Both the position numbers and the translations under genes were made by a program. From the NCBI RefSeq assembly GCF_014637795.1, contig NZ_BMFD01000016.1:29984-93983 (forward strand): a DNA stretch of 64,000 nt, written 5' to 3'. The notes under the pieces were generated by a model that did no database searches, had not been told where the DNA came from, and was given only the letters and a program-made list of their open reading frames with translations. Shown here one piece after another: positions 53,675-62,699 of the stretch (position 1 is its first letter; every line of letters begins with the position of its first letter). Source of the stretch: Belliella aquatica (GTDB lineage Bacteria > Bacteroidota > Bacteroidia > Cytophagales > Cyclobacteriaceae).

Positions 53675-55930
53675 ATGGATTACCTCAAAGGACTGAACCC
53701 CCCACAAAAAGAAGCTGTAGAACACACTGATGGACCTGTGATGATCATTGCAGGCGCCGGATCGGGCAAAACACGGGTACTGACTTACCGAATTGCCCAC
53801 TTGATCAATGCCAAAGGTGTTGACCCTTTCAATATACTCTCCCTGACTTTTACCAATAAGGCTGCTGCCGAAATGAAAAATAGGATAGAAAGATTGATTG
53901 GCCTAGAAGCTAGAAATACCTGGATGGGGACTTTTCACTCTACCTTTGCCAAAATCCTCCGTGTGGAAGCAGAAAAACTCGGTTACCCTTCCAACTTCAC
54001 CATTTATGATTCTGATGATAGCAAATCACTGATTCGCTCTATCGTCAGGGAAATGAAACTGGACGATAAAGTTTACAAGGCGAATACGGTTCTTTCTAGA
54101 ATTTCAGGTGCAAAAAACAGATTGATTTCTTGGGAAACTTACCTGACCGACCCTTACATCAAAACCGACGACGATGCAGCCATGAAGCCTCGTATGGGCG
54201 AGATTTACAAAACCTACCAAAAGCGTCTTTTCAAATCCTCTGCGATGGATTTTGATGATTTGCTGTTCAATACCAACATTCTTTTCAGAGACCACCTTGA
54301 TGTTCTCAACAAATACCAACAGCGCTTCAAATATGTGATGGTGGATGAGTTTCAGGACACAAACCTCTCCCAATATCTGATCACCAAAAAACTTGCTGCT
54401 GTCCATCAAAATATCTGTGTGGTGGGGGATGATGCACAAAGTATTTACGCTTTTAGAGGTGCGGATATTCAAAACATCTTGAATTTTGAAAAGGATTATC
54501 CTGATCTTTTTATAGTCAAACTAGAGCAGAACTATCGCTCTACCAAAAACATCGTCCAAGCTGCCAACAGCATCATTGCCAAAAATAAAGCTCAACTTCA
54601 AAAAAACGTCTGGACACAGAATGTAGAAGGCGACATGATCGAACTGATCAAAGCGAGTTCTGACAATGAAGAAGGGCGTGTGGTAGCAACGACAATTTTT
54701 GAAGAAAAGAACAACAAAAAGCTCAATAACAGCGATTTTGCCATTCTCTATCGCACCAACTCTCAATCTAGATCGATGGAAGAAGCTTTGCGTAAAATGA
54801 ATATCAACTACAAAATTGTCGGTGGACTTTCATTTTACCAAAGAAAAGAAATCAAGGACCTGATGGCATACATGCGCTTTGTGGTCAATCGAGACGACGA
54901 AGAAGCTTTTAAAAGAATCATCAACTATCCAAAAAGAGGAATTGGAGATACAACGGTAGAGAGAATGCTCGTGGCTGCTTACGAGCATGATATTCCACTT
55001 TGGGAAGTCATGACCAATGCGACTAGTTTCTTATCAGGAAGAGCTTCCAATGCAGTGGAAGATTTTACTACGATGATCAAAAGTTTCAGCATCGAAGTGG
55101 AGCGTAAGGATGCCTTTGAAGCAGCGACATCAATCTCCAAGCAATCGGGTTTGTTGAAAGATTTGTATGAAGACAAGACCATTGAGGGGCTCAACCGGTA
55201 TGAAAACGTCCAAGAATTACTGAATGCCATTAAGGAATATGTTGACAATCCTGAAAATGAGGATAAGTCTTTAGGCGCATTCTTACAGGAAATTGCACTT
55301 TTGACAGACAATGACCGTGACAAAGACACTACCGATTCGGTGACCTTGATGACTATACATTCTTCCAAAGGCTTGGAGTTTAAGCAGGTATTTGTGGTGG
55401 GAATGGAAGAAGATCTTTTTCCATCGCAGATGATGATGCAAAGCAGAGAAGATTTGGAAGAAGAAAGACGTTTATTCTACGTCGCTTCGACTCGTGCCAT
55501 GGACAAGCTATACCTTACCTATGCACTCACACGCTACCGCTATGGGAGATTGCTGAATTGTGAGCCGAGTAGGTTCCTCGAAGAAGTCGACCCTGCATGT
55601 ATCCGGGTGAACAAACGGATGACTTCAGCACCATCGGGAGCTTTGAGAAACGAAGGAAGTGAGGGCAGAAATGGATTTATCGGCATCAAAAAAAATCCAT
55701 CCATGCGTCCACAGACCACGGCCAAAGTTCACACTCCAAGTCCGGATTTTAAGCCTTCGAATACTAACAATCTTGCAGAAAGCATGTTAGTAGAGCATCC
55801 AAAATTCGGTTTTGGCAAGGTTTTGAAGATTGAAATAGAAGGAATCAATAAAAAAGCCACGATACAATTCGAGAATTTTGGAGAAAAGACTTTATTACTT
55901 AGCTTTGCAAAGCTCAGAATAATAGACTGA
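53675..55930 (+). CDS. pcrA: UvrD/PcrA-type superfamily 1 DNA helicase
   Basis: This 3'-5' helicase acts in repair and in clearing replication obstacles. The 751-aa protein starts MDYLKGLNPPQKEAVEHTDG and has Walker A (AGAGSGKT, 26-33), Walker B (VMVDEFQDTN), QSIYAFRGADIQNI, the EQNYRSTKNI block, VTLMTIHSSKGLEF and EEERRLFYVASTRA. The C-terminal HPKFGFGKVLKIEIEG..ATIQFENFGEKTLL is the Tudor-like RNA polymerase-binding module of PcrA. I use the ATG at 53675; the frame is open from 53573 but that extension is not family-like. A TAACTTTG -7 match is at 53641-53648. Confidence 0.93.
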   Translation: MDYLKGLNPPQKEAVEHTDGPVMIIAGAGSGKTRVLTYRIAHLINAKGVDPFNILSLTFTNKAAAEMKNRIERLIGLEARNTWMGTFHSTFAKILRVEAEKLGYPSNFTIYDSDDSKSLIRSIVREMKLDDKVYKANTVLSRISGAKNRLISWETYLTDPYIKTDDDAAMKPRMGEIYKTYQKRLFKSSAMDFDDLLFNTNILFRDHLDVLNKYQQRFKYVMVDEFQDTNLSQYLITKKLAAVHQNICVVGDDAQSIYAFRGADIQNILNFEKDYPDLFIVKLEQNYRSTKNIVQAANSIIAKNKAQLQKNVWTQNVEGDMIELIKASSDNEEGRVVATTIFEEKNNKKLNNSDFAILYRTNSQSRSMEEALRKMNINYKIVGGLSFYQRKEIKDLMAYMRFVVNRDDEEAFKRIINYPKRGIGDTTVERMLVAAYEHDIPLWEVMTNATSFLSGRASNAVEDFTTMIKSFSIEVERKDAFEAATSISKQSGLLKDLYEDKTIEGLNRYENVQELLNAIKEYVDNPENEDKSLGAFLQEIALLTDNDRDKDTTDSVTLMTIHSSKGLEFKQVFVVGMEEDLFPSQMMMQSREDLEEERRLFYVASTRAMDKLYLTYALTRYRYGRLLNCEPSRFLEEVDPACIRVNKRMTSAPSGALRNEGSEGRNGFIGIKKNPSMRPQTTAKVHTPSPDFKPSNTNNLAESMLVEHPKFGFGKVLKIEIEGINKKATIQFENFGEKTLLLSFAKLRIID

Positions 55931-56025
55931 GAAGCATAGGCTTCCAAATTATTACAGCAAAATAAACCAAACTGATTTTAAATGATTTTTTGTACCTTCA
56001 AGGAGGTGGAGCAAATGGTTTGGCA

Positions 56026-56697
56026 ATGAAACTAAATGAAAGAAACAAACACACAGTTATTTTGAAAGAATACGGAAAGAATATCCAAAGACTGGTCACG
56101 CATATTGCTGGCTTAGAAGATCGTGAGAGGCGCACTCAAAGTGCCTACACACTGGTAGAAATCATCAAGCAGCTCAATCCAAACCTGAAATTAGAAAGTG
56201 ATCAGAAGATTTGGGATGATTTGTATATCATGTCAGATTTTACTTTAGAAATTGACGGTCCCTATCCGATGCCGGAAAAAGAATTGCTTGGCAAAAAACC
56301 ACTTCCTATTGGTTACCCAATTGGAGAAGTGAAGTTCAAGCATTACGGTAGAAACATTGAAAAGCTGATCGAAAAAGCGGTAGAAATCGAAGATGACGAA
56401 GAGCAGGAAGCAGCGATAATTTATATCGGTCAGCTGATGCGAAGTTTCCATTCCACTTGGAACAGAGACAACTTCGATGATCAAATTATCCTCGACGATA
56501 TCAAAACGCTTTCAAAAGACAAGTTGCATATCGACTTGGAGAAAGTAAAGGAAATGGGTCTTTTTGAAACCAATACAAGAAGAGATTTTAAGATTCCAAT
56601 CGAGGCTGAAAACACTGGAAACAACAGAAGAAATTTCAGCGGAAATAACAGAAGAAGAAATAACAATAACGGAGGTCACTCCAAAAAACGTCGATAA
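56026..56697 (+). CDS. DUF4290 domain protein
   Basis: The 223-aa protein has the Bacteroidota DUF4290 domain (LKEYGKNIQRLVTHIAGLEDRERRTQSAYTLVEIIKQLNP, KIWDDLYIMSDF, VKFKHYGRNIEKLIEKA and YIGQLMRSFHSTWNRDN). It ends in a basic, Asn/Arg/Gly-rich tail (NNRRNFSGNNRRRNNNN), which suggests RNA or DNA contact. The ATG at 56026 begins the conserved part; a TTG at 55990 is in frame but unlikely. Its stop is directly followed by the murA ATG, a pairing common in this phylum. Confidence 0.88.
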   Translation: MKLNERNKHTVILKEYGKNIQRLVTHIAGLEDRERRTQSAYTLVEIIKQLNPNLKLESDQKIWDDLYIMSDFTLEIDGPYPMPEKELLGKKPLPIGYPIGEVKFKHYGRNIEKLIEKAVEIEDDEEQEAAIIYIGQLMRSFHSTWNRDNFDDQIILDDIKTLSKDKLHIDLEKVKEMGLFETNTRRDFKIPIEAENTGNNRRNFSGNNRRRNNNNGGHSKKRR

Positions 56698-58005
56698 ATG
56701 TCTTCATTCAGAGTAAAAGGTGGATTAAAGCTCAAAGGGGAAATCACTCCTCAAGGAGCCAAAAACGAAGCGCTTCAGATTCTTTGCGCAGTATTACTTT
56801 CTCCAGAAAAAATCACCATCAACAAGATCCCAAACATCCGTGATGTCAATAAGCTAATAGATCTGCTTTCTGACATGGGTGTGAAAGTGGAAAAAACTGG
56901 CCCTGAATCTTATGCTTTTAAGGCCGATCAGGTAGATCTGAAGTATTTGGATACAGAAGAATTTTTACAAAAAGCCTCAGCCCTTAGAGGTTCTGTAATG
57001 ATCTTGGGCCCACTTTTGGCGAGATTTGGAACAGGGAGATTGTCCAAGCCGGGAGGTGATAAAATCGGAAGAAGAAGAATGGATACGCATTTTACAGGTT
57101 TTCAAAAACTAGGTGCAGAATTCCATTATGACAGTAAAAGAGAGATTTACCATATCGATGGAAAAAACCTTAAAGGTGCATACATGCTCCTTGACGAGGC
57201 TTCGGTGACAGGAACAGCAAATATTGTAATGGCAGCAGTTTTGGCAGAAGGCAAAACGACAATTTACAATGCAGCCTGTGAGCCCTACTTACAGCAGCTT
57301 TGCGAAATGCTCAATAGAATGGGCGCAAAAATCACTGGAATAGGTTCTAATTTATTGAATATCGAAGGGGTAAAATCCTTGAAAGGAACAGAGCACACGC
57401 TACTTCCGGATATGATTGAGATTGGTTCATTCATCGGTCTAGCAGCCATGACCCAGTCTGAAATCACCATCAAAGATGCTCAAATCCATAGATTAGGTAT
57501 AATCCCTGATACATTCAGAAGAATGGGAATCAACTTAGAATTCCGCGGTGATGATATTTTTATTCCTGCTCAAAAGCATTACATCATCGATACTTTTATC
57601 GATGGTTCTATCTTGACGATAGCTGATGCAATTTGGCCAGGATTTACACCGGATTTGTTGAGTATCGTCTTAGTGACTGCCACGCAAGCAAAAGGAACTG
57701 TTCTCGTTCATCAAAAAATGTTCGAAAGCCGCTTATTCTTTGTCGATAAACTCATAGACATGGGCGCACAAATCATTCTTTGTGATCCACATAGAGCTAC
57801 GGTTATCGGTTTGGACAGAAAATATCCCTTAAGAGGAATTCGAATGACTTCACCGGATATTAGAGCGGGTGTTGCGCTTTTAATCGCTGCACTTTCTGCT
57901 GAAGGAACGTCTGTCATCGATAATATCGAGCAGATCGACCGAGGTTATCAATACATCGATCAGCGTTTGAATGCATTAGGAGCAGATATTGTGAGGATTG
58001 ATTAA
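56698..58005 (+). CDS. murA: UDP-N-acetylglucosamine 1-carboxyvinyltransferase
   Basis: MurA transfers enolpyruvate from PEP to UDP-GlcNAc, the first committed step of peptidoglycan synthesis. The 435-aa protein has the GGLKLKGEITPQGAKNEAL start, LRGSVMILGPLLARFG, and the active-site loop SKPGGDKIGRRRMDTHF. Asp121 (GAT, 57058-57060) replaces the cysteine (C115 in E. coli) that fosfomycin alkylates. The enzyme is known to work with Asp, so catalysis should be intact while the drug target is lost. It starts at the base after the DUF4290 stop. Confidence 0.95.
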   Translation: MSSFRVKGGLKLKGEITPQGAKNEALQILCAVLLSPEKITINKIPNIRDVNKLIDLLSDMGVKVEKTGPESYAFKADQVDLKYLDTEEFLQKASALRGSVMILGPLLARFGTGRLSKPGGDKIGRRRMDTHFTGFQKLGAEFHYDSKREIYHIDGKNLKGAYMLLDEASVTGTANIVMAAVLAEGKTTIYNAACEPYLQQLCEMLNRMGAKITGIGSNLLNIEGVKSLKGTEHTLLPDMIEIGSFIGLAAMTQSEITIKDAQIHRLGIIPDTFRRMGINLEFRGDDIFIPAQKHYIIDTFIDGSILTIADAIWPGFTPDLLSIVLVTATQAKGTVLVHQKMFESRLFFVDKLIDMGAQIILCDPHRATVIGLDRKYPLRGIRMTSPDIRAGVALLIAALSAEGTSVIDNIEQIDRGYQYIDQRLNALGADIVRID

Positions 58006-58048
58006 GATCATTATGATATAATCTTATTTTGAAAATCAAGATATTTTG

Positions 58049-58085
58049 GAACCATCAGCATTTATTTGTTGGTGGTTCTTTTTTT
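58049..58085 (+). terminator. Terminator of the DUF4290-murA unit
   Basis: GAACCATCAGC (58049-58059) pairs with GTTGGTGGTTC (58068-58078), using two G-U pairs, and is followed by a run of T to 58085. Confidence 0.82.
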
Positions 58086-58136
58086 AACTCAAGAATCAAT
58101 TAAATTGTAGATCAAACAAATACAACCTCCAATCAA

Positions 58137-58784
58137 ATGAAAAATTCAATTCAAATATTTAGCATTTTCGTACTAGGATTGCTTTTAGCCTGTTCCACCC
58201 CACAAGAGGAGCTCACGACTCCACAAAAAGTAGCTAAGGCTTATGGCTATGATAATTTTGACAAGGTAAATTCCATTGCATACACTTGGAATGTGCAGGC
58301 TGGGGATGTAGTTCGAACACGCGATTGGAAATGGAATATCAAGGATAGAACTGTGTACTATGCAGATGCAGATACGAGTTACACCTACAGCCTTGACCTT
58401 CCAAAGGAGGAATTACCAAAAGCTGATGCTGGCTTTATCAATGATAAATATTGGTTGATGTATCCTTTTCAGTTGATCTGGGACACCGGATATACTTATG
58501 AAGAAACTGCTGATGTAGCTGCTCCAATTTCAGGAGAAAACAGTACCAAACTCACCATTATCTACAACAATGAAGATGGCTACACGCCGGGTGATGCTTA
58601 CGACTTGTATTTAGATGAAGCATTTATGATCCGAGAATGGGTTTTCAGAAAAGGCAATGGCGCAGAAGGCAGAGCATTTACTTGGGAAGCTGAAAAAACG
58701 ATTGATGGTGTTACATTCGCTACCGAGCATTTCAATGCTGACGGTGTGAAATTTATTTGGTTTACAGGAGTTGAAATTGAATAG
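58137..58784 (+). CDS. Conserved lipoprotein, outer-membrane sorting type unknown
   Basis: The 215-aa precursor has a lipoprotein signal (FVLGLLLACSTP) and a soluble beta-rich domain: KVNSIAYTWNVQAGDVVRTRDWKWN, DADTSYTYSLDLPKEE, DAYDLYLDEAFMIREWVFRKG and FATEHFNADGVKFIWFTG. The strand pattern recalls LolA/LppX-like lipid-handling folds, but I cannot assign it. It is followed after 2 bp by the M20 peptidase gene, so the two products may work in the same compartment. Confidence 0.68.
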   Translation: MKNSIQIFSIFVLGLLLACSTPQEELTTPQKVAKAYGYDNFDKVNSIAYTWNVQAGDVVRTRDWKWNIKDRTVYYADADTSYTYSLDLPKEELPKADAGFINDKYWLMYPFQLIWDTGYTYEETADVAAPISGENSTKLTIIYNNEDGYTPGDAYDLYLDEAFMIREWVFRKGNGAEGRAFTWEAEKTIDGVTFATEHFNADGVKFIWFTGVEIE

Positions 58785-58786
58785 TT

Positions 58787-60073
58787 ATGAAAAAGCTGAT
58801 CACCCTCTTCATTTTCATTATTTCATATCAAGTTTCCGCACAACAACTGAGTGACACCGAACGGAAGCTAATTGAAGCAATTGACAGAAACTACCATGAA
58901 ACTGTAAAGCTTTTAGAAGAAACTGTCAACATCAATTCCGGCACTTTCAATCTTGAAGGAGTCAAAGCTGTTGCCAAGGTTTATGAAAGAGAATTTACGA
59001 AAATTGGTTTCCAAACAGAGTGGATCACTTTGCCTGATTCACTTAGAAGAGCAGGACATTTTGTAGCAACTAGAAAAGGAAATAAGGGGAAGAAACTTTT
59101 TTTCATCGGCCACTTGGATACGGTTTTCGAAAAAGACATGCCTTTTTATCCTTTTGAAATGGTAGATGAAAACACTGCCAAAGGACAAGGAGCCAATGAT
59201 ATGAAAGGTGGCAATGCTATGATTTTCGCTACTTTGAAAGCACTTGATGATTTGGGATTATTAGAAGACCGAACAATCACCGTCTATTTCACAGGAGATG
59301 AAGAGAATTCAGGCAAGCCAAGTTGGGTAAGTAGGCTGGATTTTGTAGAGCGGGCAAAGCAGCATGATGTTGCCCTAGGCTATGAAACTGCCCAAGGATT
59401 CAATATCGCCACAGTCGCTCGAAGAGGAGCTTCTGGGTGGACTTTGAAAACCACGGGTAGGCAAGTGCATTCTTCAGGAGTTTTCAAAGAGAATGCGGGT
59501 TACGGAGCAATTTACGAAGCTGCAAGAATTTTGAACGAATTCAGAGTTCAACTCGCAGATGAACAATATTTAACCTTCAATCCTGGTCAATTTATCGGCG
59601 GCTCAGATGTCAGCTACAATGCAGAAACTGGAAAAGGAGAAGCTTTGGGCAAAACCAATATTGTCTCCAGAGAAGCATTTGTAACTGGAGATTTGAGATT
59701 CCTTGGTGAACCACAGAAAGAAGCCGCTAGAGAAAAAATGCGAAATATCGTCAGTCAAAGTTTGAACAGGACAACTGCAGAAATAGAATTTGAAGATGGG
59801 ATTCCATCGATGCCACCGACAGCAGGGAATCTAGCTTTAGTAGACATCTTGAGCCAAGTGAGTTTGGATATGGGTTATGGTGTGGTAAAAGCTGGAGATC
59901 CAGGCTCGAGAGGAGCTGGAGATATTTCTTATGTCGCTGAATATTTGGATTGCATAGACGGTATTGGTGCATCAGGATCAGGCGCCCATTCTCCAGCAGA
60001 AACTATCAATATGAAGCAATATCCTGATTTGATCAAAAGAAGCACTTTGTTTGTTTATCGGTTGCTTTATTAA
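58787..60073 (+). CDS. Secreted M20 family metallopeptidase
   Basis: The 428-aa enzyme has a signal peptide (FIFIISYQVSAQ) and the M20 dinuclear zinc site: FIGHLDTVFE (His, Asp), GQGANDMKGGNAM (bridging Asp), YFTGDEENSG (Glu base and ligand), GYETAQGFNIATVARRG, and the distal His in GSGAHSPAE. A dimerisation domain lies in the middle (about 200-320). It should act as a carboxypeptidase or dipeptidase in the periplasm, of the glutamate-carboxypeptidase-like group. It is coupled to the lipoprotein gene upstream. Confidence 0.9.
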   Translation: MKKLITLFIFIISYQVSAQQLSDTERKLIEAIDRNYHETVKLLEETVNINSGTFNLEGVKAVAKVYEREFTKIGFQTEWITLPDSLRRAGHFVATRKGNKGKKLFFIGHLDTVFEKDMPFYPFEMVDENTAKGQGANDMKGGNAMIFATLKALDDLGLLEDRTITVYFTGDEENSGKPSWVSRLDFVERAKQHDVALGYETAQGFNIATVARRGASGWTLKTTGRQVHSSGVFKENAGYGAIYEAARILNEFRVQLADEQYLTFNPGQFIGGSDVSYNAETGKGEALGKTNIVSREAFVTGDLRFLGEPQKEAAREKMRNIVSQSLNRTTAEIEFEDGIPSMPPTAGNLALVDILSQVSLDMGYGVVKAGDPGSRGAGDISYVAEYLDCIDGIGASGSGAHSPAETINMKQYPDLIKRSTLFVYRLLY

Positions 60074-60453
60074 TTATTGATTAAAATAGGAGGTGTAAAT
60101 TTACTGCTCAAATAAAATTTCTGTAAAAAAAACGCTTTGATACTTCGTGTCTCCTTTTTGGCTCACAATCTTTAAAAAATGTCACAAATGAGGCAACACA
60201 CAAAACTTAGGCGAAATAGATGCCAAATAATTTTGTGGATAATCGTTATTAGTCGATGAATTATCAGCGAATCAATTACTTTAAAACACACCATTTTTGT
60301 CTCGCTGCTGGTGTGAAAGCGGATATACATATTAACATAAAACCAAAAGATTGGATATATTTTAATCCAATCTAAACCTATTTTTTAAAGATGTTTAATC
60401 TAAATACAGAAGTTTTCCTTCTTGGATATCCAACATTTTTTATCTTTAAGCCT
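60074..60453. other. Intergenic region upstream of the GH13 gene
   Basis: I see no gene. AGATTGGA (60348-60355) and TCCAATCT (60366-60373) form an 8-bp inverted repeat that could be an operator or a weak terminator. TATCTTTA at 60441-60448 is one base from the -7 consensus but lies very close to the start codon at 60454. Confidence 0.35.
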
Positions 60454-62328
60454 ATGAAGAAATTAATCACCTCATTGTCATTGGCAGCAGGTCTCTTGGC
60501 TGGCTTTTTTGCATGTGACGACAAACCAATTGAAACAGCATCCCAAATGGAAGAAACGCATAAAGTAGTCGTATATCAGGTTTTTACTCGACTTTTTGGA
60601 AATACCAATACCACCAACAAGCCTTGGGGGACTTTGGAGGAAAATGGTGTCGGTAAATTCTCTGATTTCACGGATAAAGCACTTCAGGAAATCAAAGATT
60701 TGGGTGTGACACATGTTTGGTACACAGGTATCCCCCATCATGCTGTCATCAGAGACTATTCTGAAATCGGGATTTCCAATGATGATCCCGATGTGGTCAA
60801 AGGCCGTGCAGGTTCGCCATACGCTGTCAAAGATTATTACAATGTCAACCCCGACTTGGCTGATGATCCTACCAAAAGATTGGAGGAGTTTGAGGCGCTG
60901 ATAGCAAGAACCCATCGGCAAGGAATGAAAGTCTTGATTGATATCGTACCCAATCATGTGGCTCGTCATTATGAAGGAAAGAACAATCCTGAGGGAGTGA
61001 GAGATTTCGGAGCAGATGATGATCTGACTATGGAATACAAGCGTGATAATAATTTTTATTACATCCCAGGCAAAGCATTTCAAGTACCTGAACCTTTGAA
61101 TGATTATAAACCTTTGGGAGGAGCAAATCATCCTTTGTCAGATGGAAAATTCGAGGAAAACCCCGCAAAATGGACAGGAAATGGCTCTCGTGAAGCTCAG
61201 CCTTACTTCCACGACTGGTACGAAACTGTAAAAATCAACTATGGTATAAAGCCTGATGGCACAAAAGATTTTCCTGAATTGCCTGTACAATTCCGAGAGG
61301 AAGCATATCAAGCACATTATGAATTTTGGCAAGATAAGGATGTACCCGATTCTTGGAAGAAATTTAGAGATATGGCTCTTTACTGGACCAAGAAAGGTGT
61401 CGATGGATTTAGATTTGACATGGCGGAGATGGTACCAGTTGAATTTTGGAGTTATATGAATTCAGCCATCAAAATGGAAAATCCTGATGCTTTCCTCCTT
61501 GCTGAGATCTACAATCCAAGAGAGTATAGAAACTATATTCAACTAGGGAAGATGGGTTATCTCTATGATAAAGTTGAACTCTATGACACGCTCAAAAATA
61601 TTATGCAAGGTCGTGGATCTACCGATAACTTAGTATCCATCCAACAAGGTTTGTCCGATATCAGCGGGCACATGTTGCATTTCTTGGAGAACCATGACGA
61701 ACAGCGCATCGCAAGCCCTGAGTTTGTTGGAAAGGCAGAAATTGCCAAGCCTGCGGCTGTCTTGTCTGCTACAATAGATCAAGCTCCCATGATGCTCTAC
61801 TTTGGACAGGAAGTTGGCGAACCAGGTGCTGAAAATGCTGGTTTTGGAACTTCGAGCAGAACTTCTATCTTCGATTATATAGGTGTTCCCCATCACCAAA
61901 GATGGATGAATGAAGGAAAATTTGATGGAGGACAACTTAATCCAGCTGAAAAAGAACTCAGAGACTTTTACAAACGCTTACTCAACTTCACCATCAAAAG
62001 TCCTGCTCTAGCAGGAAACTATGCCGAGATTCATTCCTTCAACAGAACAAATACTGAATGGTACAATGATCGTGTTTTTTCCTATATCCGATGGTCTCAT
62101 GATCAAAGATTACTCGTCATCACCAACTTTGACACAGAACAGTCTTTCGGTTTTGAATTACAACTGCCACCCAGCATTTTGGACCTTTGGGAATTGTCAG
62201 AAGGTGAATATACACTTGATGAAAAACTCTATGGCAAGGCAAAAACCAAACTTTATGTATCTTCTGGCCAAGCAAAAATTCGAGTTGATTTAAAGCCTTT
62301 GGAAAGCTGGATTTTGGAGATCAAATGA
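60454..62328 (+). CDS. GH13 alpha-amylase family lipoprotein
   Basis: The 624-aa precursor has a lipoprotein signal (AAGLLAGFFACDD) and a GH13 barrel from about residue 40. The four conserved regions are VLIDIVPNHVAR (I), GFRFDMAEM (II, nucleophile Asp), FLLAEIY (III, acid/base Glu) and FLENHDEQRI (IV). A C-terminal beta domain holds the LLVITNFDTEQSFGFELQLP strand set. It should cut alpha-1,4-glucans at the cell surface or in the periplasm. The start is the ATG at 60454, not the one at 60391. It stands alone, with no SusC/D genes beside it. Confidence 0.9.
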   Translation: MKKLITSLSLAAGLLAGFFACDDKPIETASQMEETHKVVVYQVFTRLFGNTNTTNKPWGTLEENGVGKFSDFTDKALQEIKDLGVTHVWYTGIPHHAVIRDYSEIGISNDDPDVVKGRAGSPYAVKDYYNVNPDLADDPTKRLEEFEALIARTHRQGMKVLIDIVPNHVARHYEGKNNPEGVRDFGADDDLTMEYKRDNNFYYIPGKAFQVPEPLNDYKPLGGANHPLSDGKFEENPAKWTGNGSREAQPYFHDWYETVKINYGIKPDGTKDFPELPVQFREEAYQAHYEFWQDKDVPDSWKKFRDMALYWTKKGVDGFRFDMAEMVPVEFWSYMNSAIKMENPDAFLLAEIYNPREYRNYIQLGKMGYLYDKVELYDTLKNIMQGRGSTDNLVSIQQGLSDISGHMLHFLENHDEQRIASPEFVGKAEIAKPAAVLSATIDQAPMMLYFGQEVGEPGAENAGFGTSSRTSIFDYIGVPHHQRWMNEGKFDGGQLNPAEKELRDFYKRLLNFTIKSPALAGNYAEIHSFNRTNTEWYNDRVFSYIRWSHDQRLLVITNFDTEQSFGFELQLPPSILDLWELSEGEYTLDEKLYGKAKTKLYVSSGQAKIRVDLKPLESWILEIK

Positions 62329-62370
62329 GTTGAAAGTTGAATAAGTTATTGGTTAATTGAGTTGAGATTT

Positions 62371-62396
62371 AAAAGCCCTTTAAGGGGGGCTTTTTT
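62371..62396 (+). terminator. Terminator of the GH13 gene
   Basis: AAAAGCCC (62371-62378) pairs with GGGCTTTT (62387-62394), followed by further T residues. Confidence 0.75.
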
Positions 62397-62431
62397 CTAT
62401 TTATTCTAAAAACATAAATGCGGAATTATTT

Positions 62432-62569
62432 GGCTAAAGCCTAGATAAAATCATTGACCTAATTCCCTCCAGCAAAAGCAGGAGGCAATTGAAGAAGTAT
62501 TTATAATTCAATTGGGATGTGGTTTTAGCCCATCCTCAGAAAGGATCATAATTTGAGTTGGCTTTAGCC
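62432..62569. repeat. Dispersed four-block element, copy 2 (inverted)
   Basis: Read on the minus strand the blocks are in the same order as at 1362-1608: GGCTAAAGCC (62569-62560), GGGCTAAAACCACATCCC and onward (62531-62512), a CCTCCTGCTTTTGCTGGAGG-type block (62491-62466) and AGGCTTTAGCC (62442-62432). Spacing between blocks is shorter than in copy 1. It sits just upstream of the second DUF4143-type ATPase. Confidence 0.6.
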
Positions 62570-62699
62570 AAAATTTCCAATACCGAATTCTTTTAATCCA
62601 GTTGGCATGAATCAATTGTACTTTTAGAAATACAATTTTTGTATTTTTCGTACCTTAAAAGATACACTTTAAAATATATTATGTATCTTTGAAAATATA

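Noticed and set aside
60478..61131. Open frame of about 217 codons on the minus strand
   Set aside because: It mirrors the GH13 gene, whose four catalytic regions establish the plus-strand frame.
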